From NCBI RefSeq assembly GCF_900698885.1, contig NZ_LR217705.1, positions 186,001 through 250,000 of the forward strand: a stretch of DNA of 64,000 bases, written 5' to 3'. Shown piece by piece: positions 51,893 to 62,007 of the stretch. Made by a program: the position numbers and the translations under genes. Numbering within the stretch: the first letter of the stretch is position 1; each line of letters starts with the position of its first letter. The notes below the pieces were generated by a model that did not search any database, had not been told where the DNA came from, and was given only the letters and a program-made list of their open reading frames with translations. Source of the stretch: Erwinia_E haradaeae_H (GTDB lineage: Bacteria > Pseudomonadota > Gammaproteobacteria > Enterobacterales > Enterobacteriaceae).

Positions 51893-54216
51893 ACACGATT
51901 TTTATATGTAACATTACATATTATTGATCATATGGCACTGGTGATTAAATTTAATGTTACCTTTATTATTATTTGATGAAAATTTTTTATATTGGTTGGT
52001 TGTATTAGAAATTTTTCATTTATTAGAGAGCTATATCTTGATATAGAATATTCAATTATGCGTATTGCGTAAAAATCTATAAGATTCTGGATTTGTTATA
52101 ATCATAAATCTAATAAGTATGAAATAACTACTGTAGTTATTATGATTTTTGATTATTGTTGTTAACATAGATAAAAGAAGACAAAACATGACTGAGCTTT
52201 ATAAGGTTGATGAGTTTATAAAATCAAGAGTCGTAGATAGTGTGGATAGTGATAACAAGTTTTTTACCATGGGTTTAGAGTTAATATTTAATAGTGGTAA
52301 ACAATGATGAATTTTTTAATATTTGAATGATTTTTTAATGAGATTATATGAACATCAAATCAATGTATAAGATTAGTATCTTATATACTATTTTAGTTGA
52401 ACATAGCTGATTGTAATGTTTTTAAAATATTAGGGTATCACTTAAACTAGTATGATGGTAAATATGTTTTAAGGTTTATTCTTATATGTTTATACTATAT
52501 TGGTATATCTCAGTTAATTTCTAAAATTAGAGATTCGTGCCTTATTATTAGTCTTATTTCCTTAAGTTCGCAAAAAATATAGAAGAATTTTACTGCATGT
52601 TAGCTTAAAAATGATATATTTTTATTATTAGAGCTTGAATTGACGGAATCGCTTTAACAGAACAGAAAGTTAATCTAGTCTTGAAAAGACCGACTGTGAT
52701 TTTGTTTAATTATGCTTAATCTAATAATCACTGTATCTTTATGTGTATCTTTATGTATTTTTAATCTCTGAGTTTTTAATATATTTGTATATGCTCTTAT
52801 ACTTTTATAAAGTTACGCTAAAAGTGTATAAAACTAGTCCTGTAAATCGGCTGTTTGATTAAGTTTTTCAAATGCATTATACGTAAAAAGAACACTAAAG
52901 ATCTATATAAGTTTATTATCTGTCTTTGGATATAAGCGCATGTATATTAGATCTCTTTACAGTCTTTCAAAATTATATAGCAGATAGATACAGTGATAAA
53001 TATTTCATTATGAAGCATGATTTTGTCATGTCAGTGCCTTTTATTAATGCAGTATAGGTGCACACTTTTGATTATTATATCATAACAACATGCCTAATAT
53101 TTACCTATGACCCATTAGTACCACGTTGATTATAGAGATCAAGTGTTTGTTATTAATTAAGTTTGACGATTAACAGGAACTATTGATCTGAATAATAATT
53201 CAGGGCTATTAAGATAATTAATACAATATTATTGTACCATGATAAATATAGACACTATCCTTGACGATACCTTAGTTTACAAGGTATGAGAAATCTTATT
53301 TATAATATATATATCTATAAAGATTATATCAATAGTTAGGCAGGTGTCGATGATTATTTAATATTTAATTGTTAATGAGGCAGGATAACGTATTTTTTAA
53401 TGGCGTTGCGCACGCTATCTTAGATAGAAAACGTTAGATATAAGTTTCTCTAGAATCAAATAAAGCAGTTATAAGAATTATAGTACCAGCGTAATATTGC
53501 AAACAAAAAAAAATAAAAACACAAGATAAACGAATAATGACATGAAACAGATCTAGATGGGACTGGTTTTGAATTTGTTACTAATAATCTATCTCTGTGG
53601 TAGTTTTATATGAGACCCTCAATAGATCAAATTTATTTTTTTTAAAAATTTGTAAGATAATTATTTATCTAGGTATTTTATTTAAACAATGCAGGGAAAA
53701 AAAGGGGTAAAATCTAGTAATCAGAAATTATATTAGAATCAAAATAAATAATATAATTTCTAATATCTAATTAGCAGGTGAATCTTAAAAATATTTAGTA
53801 ATTTAAGCACAGAACCTATAGAAAAGCATTTAATCCAGTGTGAAAATTTTATTAAGTGTTAATTATCTACTGTGTTACTACCTATATCTAAGAGAGATTA
53901 TGGAGGTTCTGTATTTTTATATGAAAAGACATATAAACTTACTTAGCAACATTGTTGTTAATTTTAATACCATAAGATATTTGTTTGTGATTTTATAGTT
54001 GTCTGTGTTTCTAGCTGATTTGATAGTATTGCTATAATTGTTCTTCTTTTTTTTGGTTTTGCATTACTTATGCGATGGATGTATCTAATTTATTAGTTAA
54101 CTCAAATGGTTTTTTTGTGAGACATGGTCTCTCATTAAGACAGTGATATTAAAAAGATCTTGTTTGGTGAAATTTTTATTTAGCAATCTTATATTTTAAC
54201 ACCCTATCTATTTTAT

Positions 54217-54525
54217 TTATGTAAAATAGATTGAAACATTGTCAAACCCTTTTTCACGTAAAAAAAGCATCTGTAATCGACTCATTAATCCATTACTGCA
54301 ATATAGAAGATAAGATTTTTTTTGATCTAAGGAGCTAAATTGGCTATCTAGATAATAGAATGGTAAAGTTTTTACTAAAAAATTAGCAAGCTTTAAAGGT
54401 TGGTCTTCTTGTTCATCTTTTGAGCGAATATCTAGAACAATATATTTCTGATCGTATTTAAAAACTTGCTCTATTTTATTAAGATTCTGGTCCTTCTGCA
54501 TGATAGTTTTACAGGCGTATATCAT
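54217..54525 (-). CDS. thiI: Stand-alone rhodanese domain derived from ThiI
   Basis: Full ThiI (482 residues in E. coli) has a THUMP and adenylation part that makes 4-thiouridine in tRNA and a C-terminal rhodanese domain that carries sulfur. This 102-residue product matches only the rhodanese domain: VLDIRSKDEQEDQPLKL, LPFYYLDSQFSSLDQ and YCSNGLMSRLQMLFLREKGF. The sulfur-carrying cysteine (E. coli Cys456) is the C of YCSNG. It has its own ATG with GGAG 7-10 bases upstream, and an in-frame stop lies just before that. In Salmonella the rhodanese domain alone is known to suffice for thiazole synthesis. It may be a functional domain gene or a late pseudogene. Confidence 0.8.
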   Translation of the reverse strand: MIYACKTIMQKDQNLNKIEQVFKYDQKYIVLDIRSKDEQEDQPLKLANFLVKTLPFYYLDSQFSSLDQKKSYLLYCSNGLMSRLQMLFLREKGFDNVSIYFT

Positions 54526-54975
54526 ATGATTCTCCTATTGAGAAGTATAATTTTCTTAAGATTTATGAAAGAGAAATCTTCATATTCTTTTGATAACGAT
54601 ATTATAATAGTTTTTTGGTTTGATGGCTATATATATCCATATACTCATTCTTTTAATATTAAAGTTTAAAGTTATCATTATAATTTCATGTTAATTCTTC
54701 TTCTATAAAGTTTAATTATAACTAATTAGGATGCAAGTAGTTCTTCTGCAGTGGCAGTTTTTAAAATTTTTACATAAAATAACTTACTATATTGTGATTG
54801 TCATCATGTATCATGAGAACTCATAAAAGTAATTGATAATATCGACTTTATGTAATTCTTTTAATTTAAAAAATTAATTGAAATAAGTTATTATTGTGTT
54901 GATATATAAGAGGTCACATAAACAAGCATCTATGCATGCGTTTTTATGTATTAATCAGGTCTCTATTAGAGATAG
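54526..54975. other. Spacer between yfaE and thiI fragment, with possible eroded thiI
   Basis: 450 bases, too short for the missing 1.1 kb of thiI. The frame continuous with the rhodanese ORF runs upstream through several stops and contains short strings (LISY, IAIKP) that sit roughly where ThiI has LISY and ISKSP. This is suggestive only. A GC-richer stretch at 54729-54775 reads KILKTATAEELLAS then stop on the minus strand; its origin is unknown. Confidence 0.35.
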
Positions 54976-55245
54976 TTACTGATAAGGTATTGCAATTTCA
55001 ATATTACTGCATACGTGACATATACAGGGGAGAATTTCACCGGATCGGACAAAAGTAAGAGGCTGCGTTCTATATTTTACTAAGCCCCGTAATAAGCGTA
55101 TACGACATAAGCCACAATATCCTGCACGGCACTGGTATGCAGAATAGATATGATGTAACTCTAGAGTTGTTAGAAGGTTATGGTGTAGATCACACCATAT
55201 TAACTTTATACCAGAAGGATTGAGTGTAATAATAGTTTCTTGCAT
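54976..55245 (-). CDS. yfaE: 2Fe-2S ferredoxin YfaE, ribonucleotide reductase maintenance
   Basis: In E. coli YfaE supplies electrons that rebuild the diferric-tyrosyl radical cofactor of NrdB. The 89-residue product (E. coli 84) has the plant-type ferredoxin cluster ligands: Cys-x4-Cys-x2-Cys in YQCRAGYCGLCR and the fourth Cys in ILPCICH. The start at 55245, four bases after the nrdB stop, matches the family. A longer frame from 55296 overlaps nrdB and is rejected. It is the third gene of nrdA-nrdB-yfaE, the same order as in E. coli. Confidence 0.93.
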   Translation of the reverse strand: MQETIITLNPSGIKLIWCDLHHNLLTTLELHHIYSAYQCRAGYCGLCRIRLLRGLVKYRTQPLTFVRSGEILPCICHVCSNIEIAIPYQ

Positions 55246-55249
55246 GAGA

Positions 55250-56383
55250 TTATAGCCGGTAATCAATAAAATCATCTGCATTAACTTCAGAATCAATCTG
55301 GCCTACTAGATATGAGCTTACTTCTACTTCTTGAGGAGCTGCTTGTACATTATCTGAGATTAGCCAAGAGTTAATCCATGGAATTGGATTGTAATGGGCT
55401 TTAAAAGGTAGATCTAGACCAACAGCATTCATGCGAATATTGGTGATGTATTCAATATATTGGCACAAAATGGTTTTGTTGAGACCGATCATTGATCCGT
55501 TTCTAAATAGATATTCAGCCCATTCTTTTTCTTGTTTTGCTGCTAAAAAAAATAAATCATAACATTGTTGTTGACATTCTTTAGCTATTTCTGCTGTTTC
55601 TGCATCGTCATCGCCATTTCGAAGCAAGTTTAAAATATACTGAGTTCCAGTAACATGAAGTGCTTCATCACGAGCGATCATCTTGATAATTTTAGCATTA
55701 CCTTCCATTAGTTCACGTTCAGCAAAAGCAAATGAGCAAGCAAAGCTCACATAGAAGCGGATAGCTTCTAGGGCATTGACGCTCATTAAACAAAGATATA
55801 ATTGTTTTTTTAATAGGTGTATATTGACGTTTATGGTTCTGGAATGATTAATCTGGTGCACGCCTTCACCTAAGAGATTCCAAGCATTTGTCATGAGAAT
55901 GAGATCATCATAGTATTTAGAAATATCTTTAGCACGCGATAAAATTTGTTTGTGTGTGACAATATCGTCAAATATTAGTGCGGGTTCATTAACAATATTT
56001 CTAATAATGTGAGTATATGAACGCGAGTGAATTGTTTCAAAAAACGCCCATGTTTCTACCCATGTTTCTAGCTCTGGAATTGAGATTATTGGTAATAGTG
56101 CAATATTTGGGCTCCTTCCTTGAATAGAGTCTAATAGTGTCTGATATTTTAAGTTGCTAATAAAGATATGTTTTTCATGTTCAGGCAGGGACTGATAATC
56201 GATTCGGTCACGTGAGACATCGATTTCTTCTGGTCTCCAGAAGAATGATAGCTGTTTTTCTATGAGTTTTTCAAATATTCGATATTTTTGCTGATCAAAT
56301 CGTGAAATATTCACTGGTTGACCGAAAAACATTGGCTCTAATAGCTGATTATTTTTATGTTGAGAAAAGATTGTATAAGTCAT
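55250..56383 (-). CDS. nrdB: Ribonucleoside-diphosphate reductase beta subunit (class Ia)
   Basis: Holds the diiron centre and tyrosyl radical that drives reduction of ribonucleotides by NrdA. It has 377 residues (E. coli 376). Counted from the ATG at 56383, ligands Asp85, Glu116 and His119 and radical Tyr123 (TIHSRSYTHI) sit exactly one above mature E. coli numbering; the second Glu-x2-His is in IARDEALHVTG. The C-terminal tail that docks into NrdA is altered (NADDFIDYRL) but keeps the acidic and terminal leucine pattern. A TTG at 56395 in frame is ignored because it overlaps the ribosome-binding site GGAA. Confidence 0.97.
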   Translation of the reverse strand: MTYTIFSQHKNNQLLEPMFFGQPVNISRFDQQKYRIFEKLIEKQLSFFWRPEEIDVSRDRIDYQSLPEHEKHIFISNLKYQTLLDSIQGRSPNIALLPIISIPELETWVETWAFFETIHSRSYTHIIRNIVNEPALIFDDIVTHKQILSRAKDISKYYDDLILMTNAWNLLGEGVHQINHSRTINVNIHLLKKQLYLCLMSVNALEAIRFYVSFACSFAFAERELMEGNAKIIKMIARDEALHVTGTQYILNLLRNGDDDAETAEIAKECQQQCYDLFFLAAKQEKEWAEYLFRNGSMIGLNKTILCQYIEYITNIRMNAVGLDLPFKAHYNPIPWINSWLISDNVQAAPQEVEVSSYLVGQIDSEVNADDFIDYRL

Positions 56384-56448
56384 TTTATATTCCAAAACAT
56401 TGAGCTAGTAGTCGTAATTTTTTTCTAAATTTACCTTTGTAATAACAG

Positions 56449-58734
56449 TTACATTTTACAAGCACCACTTTCGCAGTCTTCATCTGGCGTAGCAGGTAAA
56501 AAGTCATCCTTTAAGTCTTCTGTTCCATCGCGGGTATTTTGGTAATATAGTGTTTTAATACCAAATTTATACGCCGTTAGTAAATCTTTTAAAAGTTGTT
56601 TCATAGGTACTTTGCCATTTATAAATCGCATCGGATCATAATGTGTATTCGATGAAATTGCTTGATCAATGAATTTTTGCATTACACCAACGAGCTGCAG
56701 ATATCCATCATTATTTGGTATATCCCAGAGCAACTCGTAATAATCTTTAAGGCGTTCATACTCTGGTATAACTTGGCGAAGGATTCCATCTTTTGAGACT
56801 TTTATGCTGACATGACCTCGAGGTGGCTCAATTCCATTGGATGCATTAGAAATTTGTGAAGACGTTTCTGTTGGCATAACCGCTGAAAGTGTTGAGTTAC
56901 GAAGACCGTAAGTTTTTACTGATTGACGTAAACCTTCCCAATCAAGTAATAGGGGGGTATTACAGATAGTATCTAGATCTTTTTTATAAGTATCAATTGG
57001 CATAATACCTTGAGCGTAAGTTGTTTCTGCAAACCATGGGCAAGCGCCTTGTTCAATAGCAAGTTCGTTAGATGCTTTTAATAACCAGTATTGAATTGCT
57101 TCAAATGCTTGGTGTGTTAATACATTGGCACTACTATCAGAATAACGAACTCTGTGTTTTGCTAAGTAGTACGCATAATTAATCACACCAATACCAAGAG
57201 TACGTCGTCCCATGGCGCCACGTTTAGCTGCAGGAATAGGGTAATTCTGGTAGTCTAGTAACGCATCAAGTGCTCGTACCGCTAGTGTTGCTAGTTCTTG
57301 CAGATCATCGAGATTGTCAATTACACCAAGGTTAAACGCAGATAGAGTGCATAACGCAATCTCTCCATTTTCATCGTTTATATTTTGAAGTGGTTTGGTT
57401 GGAAGAGTAATTTCAAGACATAGATTTGATTGACGTACTGGTGCAATCGTGGGATTAAAAGGACTATGAGTGTTACAGTGATCAACATTTTGAATATAGA
57501 TTCGACCAGTGGAGGCGCGTTCTTGCATCATTAACGAAAAAAGCTGGACTGCTTTAATGCGTTGTTTTCGGATGTTTGCATCTCTCTCATATTGGGTATA
57601 GAGTCTCTCAAACTCATCTTGGTTAGCAAAAAACGCATCATAGAGTCCTGGTACATCTGATGTACTAAATAAAGTAATATCTTCACCTTGAAGTAATCGT
57701 TGATACATTAATTTATTTAGTTGTATGCCATAATCGATATGACGCACCCGGTTATCTTCTACGCCGCGGTTATTTTTTAGAACTAAAAGACTTTCTACTT
57801 CTTGATGCCACATAGGGTAAAATAGAGTAGCAGCGCCGCCACGCACGCCTCCCTGTGAGCAGGATTTTACCGCGCTCTGAAAATGTTTATAAAATGGGAT
57901 ACATCCAGTATGAAAAGCTTCTCCTCCACGTATAGGGCTACCTAAAGCACGAATACGACCAGCATTAATACCAATTCCAGCGCGTTGGGATACATACTTA
58001 ACGATAGCACTAGCAGTGGCATTTATCGAATCTAGACTATCGTCGCACTCAATAAGGACACAAGAGCTAAATTGTCGTGTTGGGGTACGAACTCCAGACA
58101 TAATTGGTGTGGGTAATGAAATCTTAAAAGTTGAGATAGCATCATAAAAACGTTTAATATAATCTAGACGAGTGCTATTGGGATAACTAGAAAATAAGCA
58201 AGCGGATACTAAGATATATAAGAACTGAGCGCTTTCATAGATATCACCGTTAATACGGTTTTGAACGAGATATTTTCCTTCTAGTTGCTTTACCGCGGCA
58301 TAGGAAAAGTTCATATCACGCCAGTGATCAATAAAGTTATCCATTTTTTCAAATTCATCTAAACTGTAGTCTGTTAAAAGATGGGCGTCATATTTTCCCA
58401 TAGATACCATGCGTGTCACTTGATCAATGAGCTTAGGCGGTTCAAATTGACCATATGCTTTTTTTCGCAAATGAAAAATAGCTAGACGTGCGGCCATGTA
58501 TTGGTAATCAGGTGCATCTGCTGAGATAAGATCAGCAGCTGATTTGATGATGGTTTCATGAATATCAAATGTGCGGATACCTGGGTAAAATTGGATACGA
58601 GAACACAATTCTACCTGAGATACAGAGACATTATGTAGATTTTCTGCTGCCCAGTTGAGTACGCGGTGTATTTTTTCTAGATCGATACGCTCAGTTCGGC
58701 CATCGCGTTTAGTTACAAAAAGACTCTGATTCAT
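56449..58734 (-). CDS. nrdA: Ribonucleoside-diphosphate reductase alpha subunit (class Ia)
   Basis: Catalytic subunit that makes dNDPs from NDPs. It has 761 residues, identical in length to E. coli. The N-terminal ATP-cone (FVTKRDGRTERIDLEKIHRVL) for activity control is kept. Active-site parts are FSSCVLIECDDS (Cys225), SNLCLEITLPT (Asn437, Cys439, Glu441) and IALCTLSAFN (Cys462). The radical-relay tyrosines are in TLYYQNTRDG, and the C-terminal thiol pair Cys754/Cys759 is in CESGACKM. nrdB follows after 65 bases. Confidence 0.97.
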   Translation of the reverse strand: MNQSLFVTKRDGRTERIDLEKIHRVLNWAAENLHNVSVSQVELCSRIQFYPGIRTFDIHETIIKSAADLISADAPDYQYMAARLAIFHLRKKAYGQFEPPKLIDQVTRMVSMGKYDAHLLTDYSLDEFEKMDNFIDHWRDMNFSYAAVKQLEGKYLVQNRINGDIYESAQFLYILVSACLFSSYPNSTRLDYIKRFYDAISTFKISLPTPIMSGVRTPTRQFSSCVLIECDDSLDSINATASAIVKYVSQRAGIGINAGRIRALGSPIRGGEAFHTGCIPFYKHFQSAVKSCSQGGVRGGAATLFYPMWHQEVESLLVLKNNRGVEDNRVRHIDYGIQLNKLMYQRLLQGEDITLFSTSDVPGLYDAFFANQDEFERLYTQYERDANIRKQRIKAVQLFSLMMQERASTGRIYIQNVDHCNTHSPFNPTIAPVRQSNLCLEITLPTKPLQNINDENGEIALCTLSAFNLGVIDNLDDLQELATLAVRALDALLDYQNYPIPAAKRGAMGRRTLGIGVINYAYYLAKHRVRYSDSSANVLTHQAFEAIQYWLLKASNELAIEQGACPWFAETTYAQGIMPIDTYKKDLDTICNTPLLLDWEGLRQSVKTYGLRNSTLSAVMPTETSSQISNASNGIEPPRGHVSIKVSKDGILRQVIPEYERLKDYYELLWDIPNNDGYLQLVGVMQKFIDQAISSNTHYDPMRFINGKVPMKQLLKDLLTAYKFGIKTLYYQNTRDGTEDLKDDFLPATPDEDCESGACKM

Positions 58735-60350
58735 GTCGGGCTTTACCTATCTTTAACAAATAATTCCTATAGTCCTATACAGATAGATCTTTGTAGTTAC
58801 CTTGTTGATCAATGTTACATATAGGATGGGAGTGGTGGTAGTTTTAACCACAACGGATAATCATATATAATAAAATATATAATTATATACTATAATAATT
58901 AGTAGGCTTATAGTCCTAGCTTGCTGAACGAGGCTGGATCTTTAAACGAAACGAAACGTGTGCAAATTTTAGCTCTTACCTCCTGAAAGTTGTTATGCTT
59001 GGGAGTTATTATAGGATAGCGTATGTTTTACTATCGCGATGCATGTTAGCTATTACTGTAGAGCTACAGGTAAGTAGTATTGATACATATGGTAGTGCTA
59101 ATACGGGTGATTCATTAAACCATTAGGCGGATATTCGTATGTAGTTTAAATATTACCTAATTACTGTATTGTCGCCATTTTCAGAATTTGACGATTAATC
59201 TGCAGATCTTGACAATTGCTTTACTATAACCTAAGCAGTCAAGTTCAGATTAAGACAAGATACCTTTACAGTACATGCGTGCTGTAAGATGTAGCATTAC
59301 TGTATATTATTAGTTTTTTAATTTGTAGAAGTAAGTGGTGCTGACTATTCACCTAGTTTTAGAAAAAAGTTATTCGCATAACGTAATAGTCTAATTAATA
59401 TGTAATCATTTTATACATATAATAATATGTACCATATAAAAATCGCTTGCTTAGTTAAATATGGTTATTATTAATATATATTATAAAGCTTTATTTAAAA
59501 TTATTTTTATATTTTTACTATTATTTTCCTTATTATGGCAACACCCATTGATATTGTCTTGATAAGACTTAGAGTTAGTGAATGCGCATAATGTTATTAT
59601 CTGTTTTGACTTAAGTCATTAGATCATATTTTATGTTACATCAATGTATAAATTAACTAAATGTATTATCTTATATCTTGAGTATATATGCATAGCATAT
59701 TTTTAAAGAGGAGAAGTGTCTTGTAAAATCATACATTATCATGATTTTTGTTTTTTTGTGTGCTCTCTTATATGTCATGATCCTGTAAGTAATTGATGGA
59801 TGGTGATAAAGCATAGCTGATTTCTATGTCATGTTTTGGCGCTAATAGTTTGCACCTATATGTATTTAATAAATAAATATTTGTTATTAAAGTATATACT
59901 ATGCCAGTACATCAGTATGAAAGTAGGAAAAATATTTATTTTTACTAACTTATTTTATCTATACTCTTCACTAAGATAGATTGAAAGTGGTCATTCATAC
60001 GTTATGAGCTGATTGTTTCTTGTATCTATAGGACTAAATCATTTTGCAGTTTGAGTAAAAAAAATTTTATCGGTTGTATGACTTTTTTCTCACGCATGAT
60101 CAGCGTGAAGTCGTTTATTTTGAAAGGGCTCTATAGTTGACGGAATCAATAGTAAAAGGTGATATCATACTTTTTTAATTATTCGAGACTAGAAAAACGA
60201 CACTGTTTTTATTTTTATATATTTTATTTTTATTGCAAAACTATATCTTGTTTGCATTATAATATTTAAAGTAGATCTAATTAAAGTAGATAAAAACTAT
60301 CAGTACATACTGATCGGATCCCATATCTATTCAATTATTTATCACATTCA

Positions 60351-60380
60351 ACTTTTTATAGCTTTTTATAGCTTTTTATT
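60351..60380. repeat. Three tandem copies of a 10-bp unit
   Basis: ACTTTTTATA, GCTTTTTATA and GCTTTTTATT follow one another directly, in non-coding DNA. Confidence 0.85.
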
Positions 60381-60550
60381 GTGCAACAATACAGTATTGA
60401 TCGCATGATCTCGGTATAAGACAAAATTCTTTTTTATCAGAATTAAGTTATTATTAGTGTGTCTTAATTGATCACAATAAAGAATAACAATAGACATCGC
60501 TTTATTGTTGATGTTATTTCATAATTCGATGTTAAACGATATTGATTTGG

Positions 60551-60582
60551 TCCTCAGAAGTTCTATCAGGAAGCTCTGAGGA
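60551..60582 (-). terminator. Stem-loop downstream of gnd
   Basis: TCCTCAGA (60551-60558) pairs with TCTGAGGA (60575-60582), and an inner TTCT/GGAA helix extends it. It lies 19 bases past the gnd stop, a typical terminator position, but the minus strand lacks a clear U-run after it. Confidence 0.5.
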
Positions 60583-60600
60583 TTATTTATTTGATATGAA

Positions 60601-62007
60601 TCACATAATCCATTCTGTATGAAAGATTCCGCGTTTATCTATTCTTTTATAAGTATGAGCACCAAAGTAGTCGCGTTGCGCTTGAATCAAATTAGCAGGT
60701 AGTTTTTTTGTACGATAACTATCATAATAAGCAATAGCAGCAGAAAATGCAGGCGCTGGTATACCGTTTAAAACTGCATAAGCTACTATATCACGTAGTG
60801 ATTTTTGGTATTTATTTGCAATGTCTTCAAAGTAAGGAGCTAAAATTAGATTGGAAATGTTTGCGTTTTCTTCATAAGCGTCAGTAATTTTTTGAAGTAG
60901 TTGCGCGCGAATAATGCAGCCTGCGCGGAATATTTTTGCGATTTCACCATATTTGAGCTGCCAGTTATATTTTATAGATGCAGCTTTTAGTTGGGAAAAT
61001 CCTTGAGCATAGGAAATTATTTTTCCAAGATAAAGTGCTTTACGCACTGTTTCAATATATTCTTCTTTGTTCATGTTTATTGTTTGTAGCTTAGGTCCGG
61101 ATAGCACTTTGGATGCTTCTATTCGTTGATCTTTTAATAAGGATAGATAACGGGCAAATACTGATGCAGTAATTAATGATACTGGCTCATTAAGGTCTAA
61201 TGCACTTTGACTAGTCCACTGCCCTGTACCTTTATGATTCGCTTCGTCTAAGATAGAATCTAGGATATAATTACCATCTTCATCTTTTTTCCTCAGGATA
61301 TCTTTAGTGATATCAATTAAGTAACTGCTTAACTCACCTTTATTCCAAGCGCTAAATATTTGAGATAAAGTTTCATTATTTAAATTTAGCGGACCCTTTA
61401 GAAGAGAATATGCTTCTGAAATAAGCTGCATATCACCATATTCAATACCATTGTGCACCATTTTTACATAATGACCAGAACCATCTGGCCCTATGTAAGA
61501 AATACAGGCTTTGCCTTCAGATATAGCTGAAATCTTAGTTAATATTGGCTCTATAATCGCGTACGCTTCTTTATGGCCTCCTGGCATGAAGGATGGCCCA
61601 ATTAAGGCTCCTCTTTCACCACCAGACACTCCAGTCCCAATCAAATATAAGTTTTTCTTAGAGAGTTCATTCTGGCGTCTTATGGTATCTTTATAAAATG
61701 TGTTACCACCATCGATGAGAATATCACCTGCATTCAGATAGGGAATCAATGATGAAATAGTCGCGTCAGTGGCTTTGCCGGCTTTTATCATTAACATTAT
61801 GCATCGCGGCTTTTCTAGGGAGCGAGCAAAATCCTGTATTGTATAGTACGGTACTAGCATATTGGTTTGATTTTTTTCAAGAAACGCATTGGTTATTGCA
61901 TCAGATCGATTGAATACAGAAACCAAATAACCTTGATTTCCAAGATTAAGAGCTAAATTACGCCCCATGACTGCCATACCTATCACACCAATCTGTTGTT
62001 TTGACAT
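60601..62007 (-). CDS. gnd: 6-phosphogluconate dehydrogenase, decarboxylating
   Basis: Converts 6-phosphogluconate to ribulose 5-phosphate with NADPH in the pentose phosphate pathway, feeding nucleotide synthesis. It has 468 residues, the E. coli length. The N-terminal Rossmann fold (IGVIGMAVMGRNLALNL) shows Ala where E. coli has the third glycine region. FNRS for NADP, GTGVSGGERGALIGPSFMPGG and KMVHNGIEYGDMQ for the substrate, and the catalytic lysine are in place. A strong AGGAGG lies just before the ATG. Confidence 0.97.
   Translation of the reverse strand: MSKQQIGVIGMAVMGRNLALNLGNQGYLVSVFNRSDAITNAFLEKNQTNMLVPYYTIQDFARSLEKPRCIMLMIKAGKATDATISSLIPYLNAGDILIDGGNTFYKDTIRRQNELSKKNLYLIGTGVSGGERGALIGPSFMPGGHKEAYAIIEPILTKISAISEGKACISYIGPDGSGHYVKMVHNGIEYGDMQLISEAYSLLKGPLNLNNETLSQIFSAWNKGELSSYLIDITKDILRKKDEDGNYILDSILDEANHKGTGQWTSQSALDLNEPVSLITASVFARYLSLLKDQRIEASKVLSGPKLQTINMNKEEYIETVRKALYLGKIISYAQGFSQLKAASIKYNWQLKYGEIAKIFRAGCIIRAQLLQKITDAYEENANISNLILAPYFEDIANKYQKSLRDIVAYAVLNGIPAPAFSAAIAYYDSYRTKKLPANLIQAQRDYFGAHTYKRIDKRGIFHTEWIM

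Larger units (their letters stand above)
50718..54216. other. 3.5 kb gap, largest in the window
   Basis: Between the thiI remnant and rplM. In E. coli zapE, zapG and degQ lie upstream of rplM; none can be read. Contents seen: the rplM leader stem-loop, a 9-bp unit repeated four times (51857-51892), an open frame of 39 codons at 52188-52307 of uncertain status, and a small GC-richer patch near 53398-53425. Confidence 0.5.
58735..60600. other. 1.9 kb gap between gnd and nrdA
   Basis: No gene recognised. A GC-richer island (58915-59010) carries AGGAGG on the minus strand (58979-58984). TATAGTCCTA occurs at 58768-58777 and 58909-58918. A 10-bp stem-loop with two G-U pairs is at 59265-59288. No NrdR box pair or DnaA box cluster could be recognised before nrdA. 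Three copies of a 10-bp unit lie at 60351-60380, and the gnd terminator is at 60551-60582. Confidence 0.5.

Noticed and set aside
58831..58851. GTGGT/ACCAC hairpin upstream of nrdA as a regulator site
   Set aside because: Only five base pairs and no resemblance to a paired NrdR box; too weak to claim.
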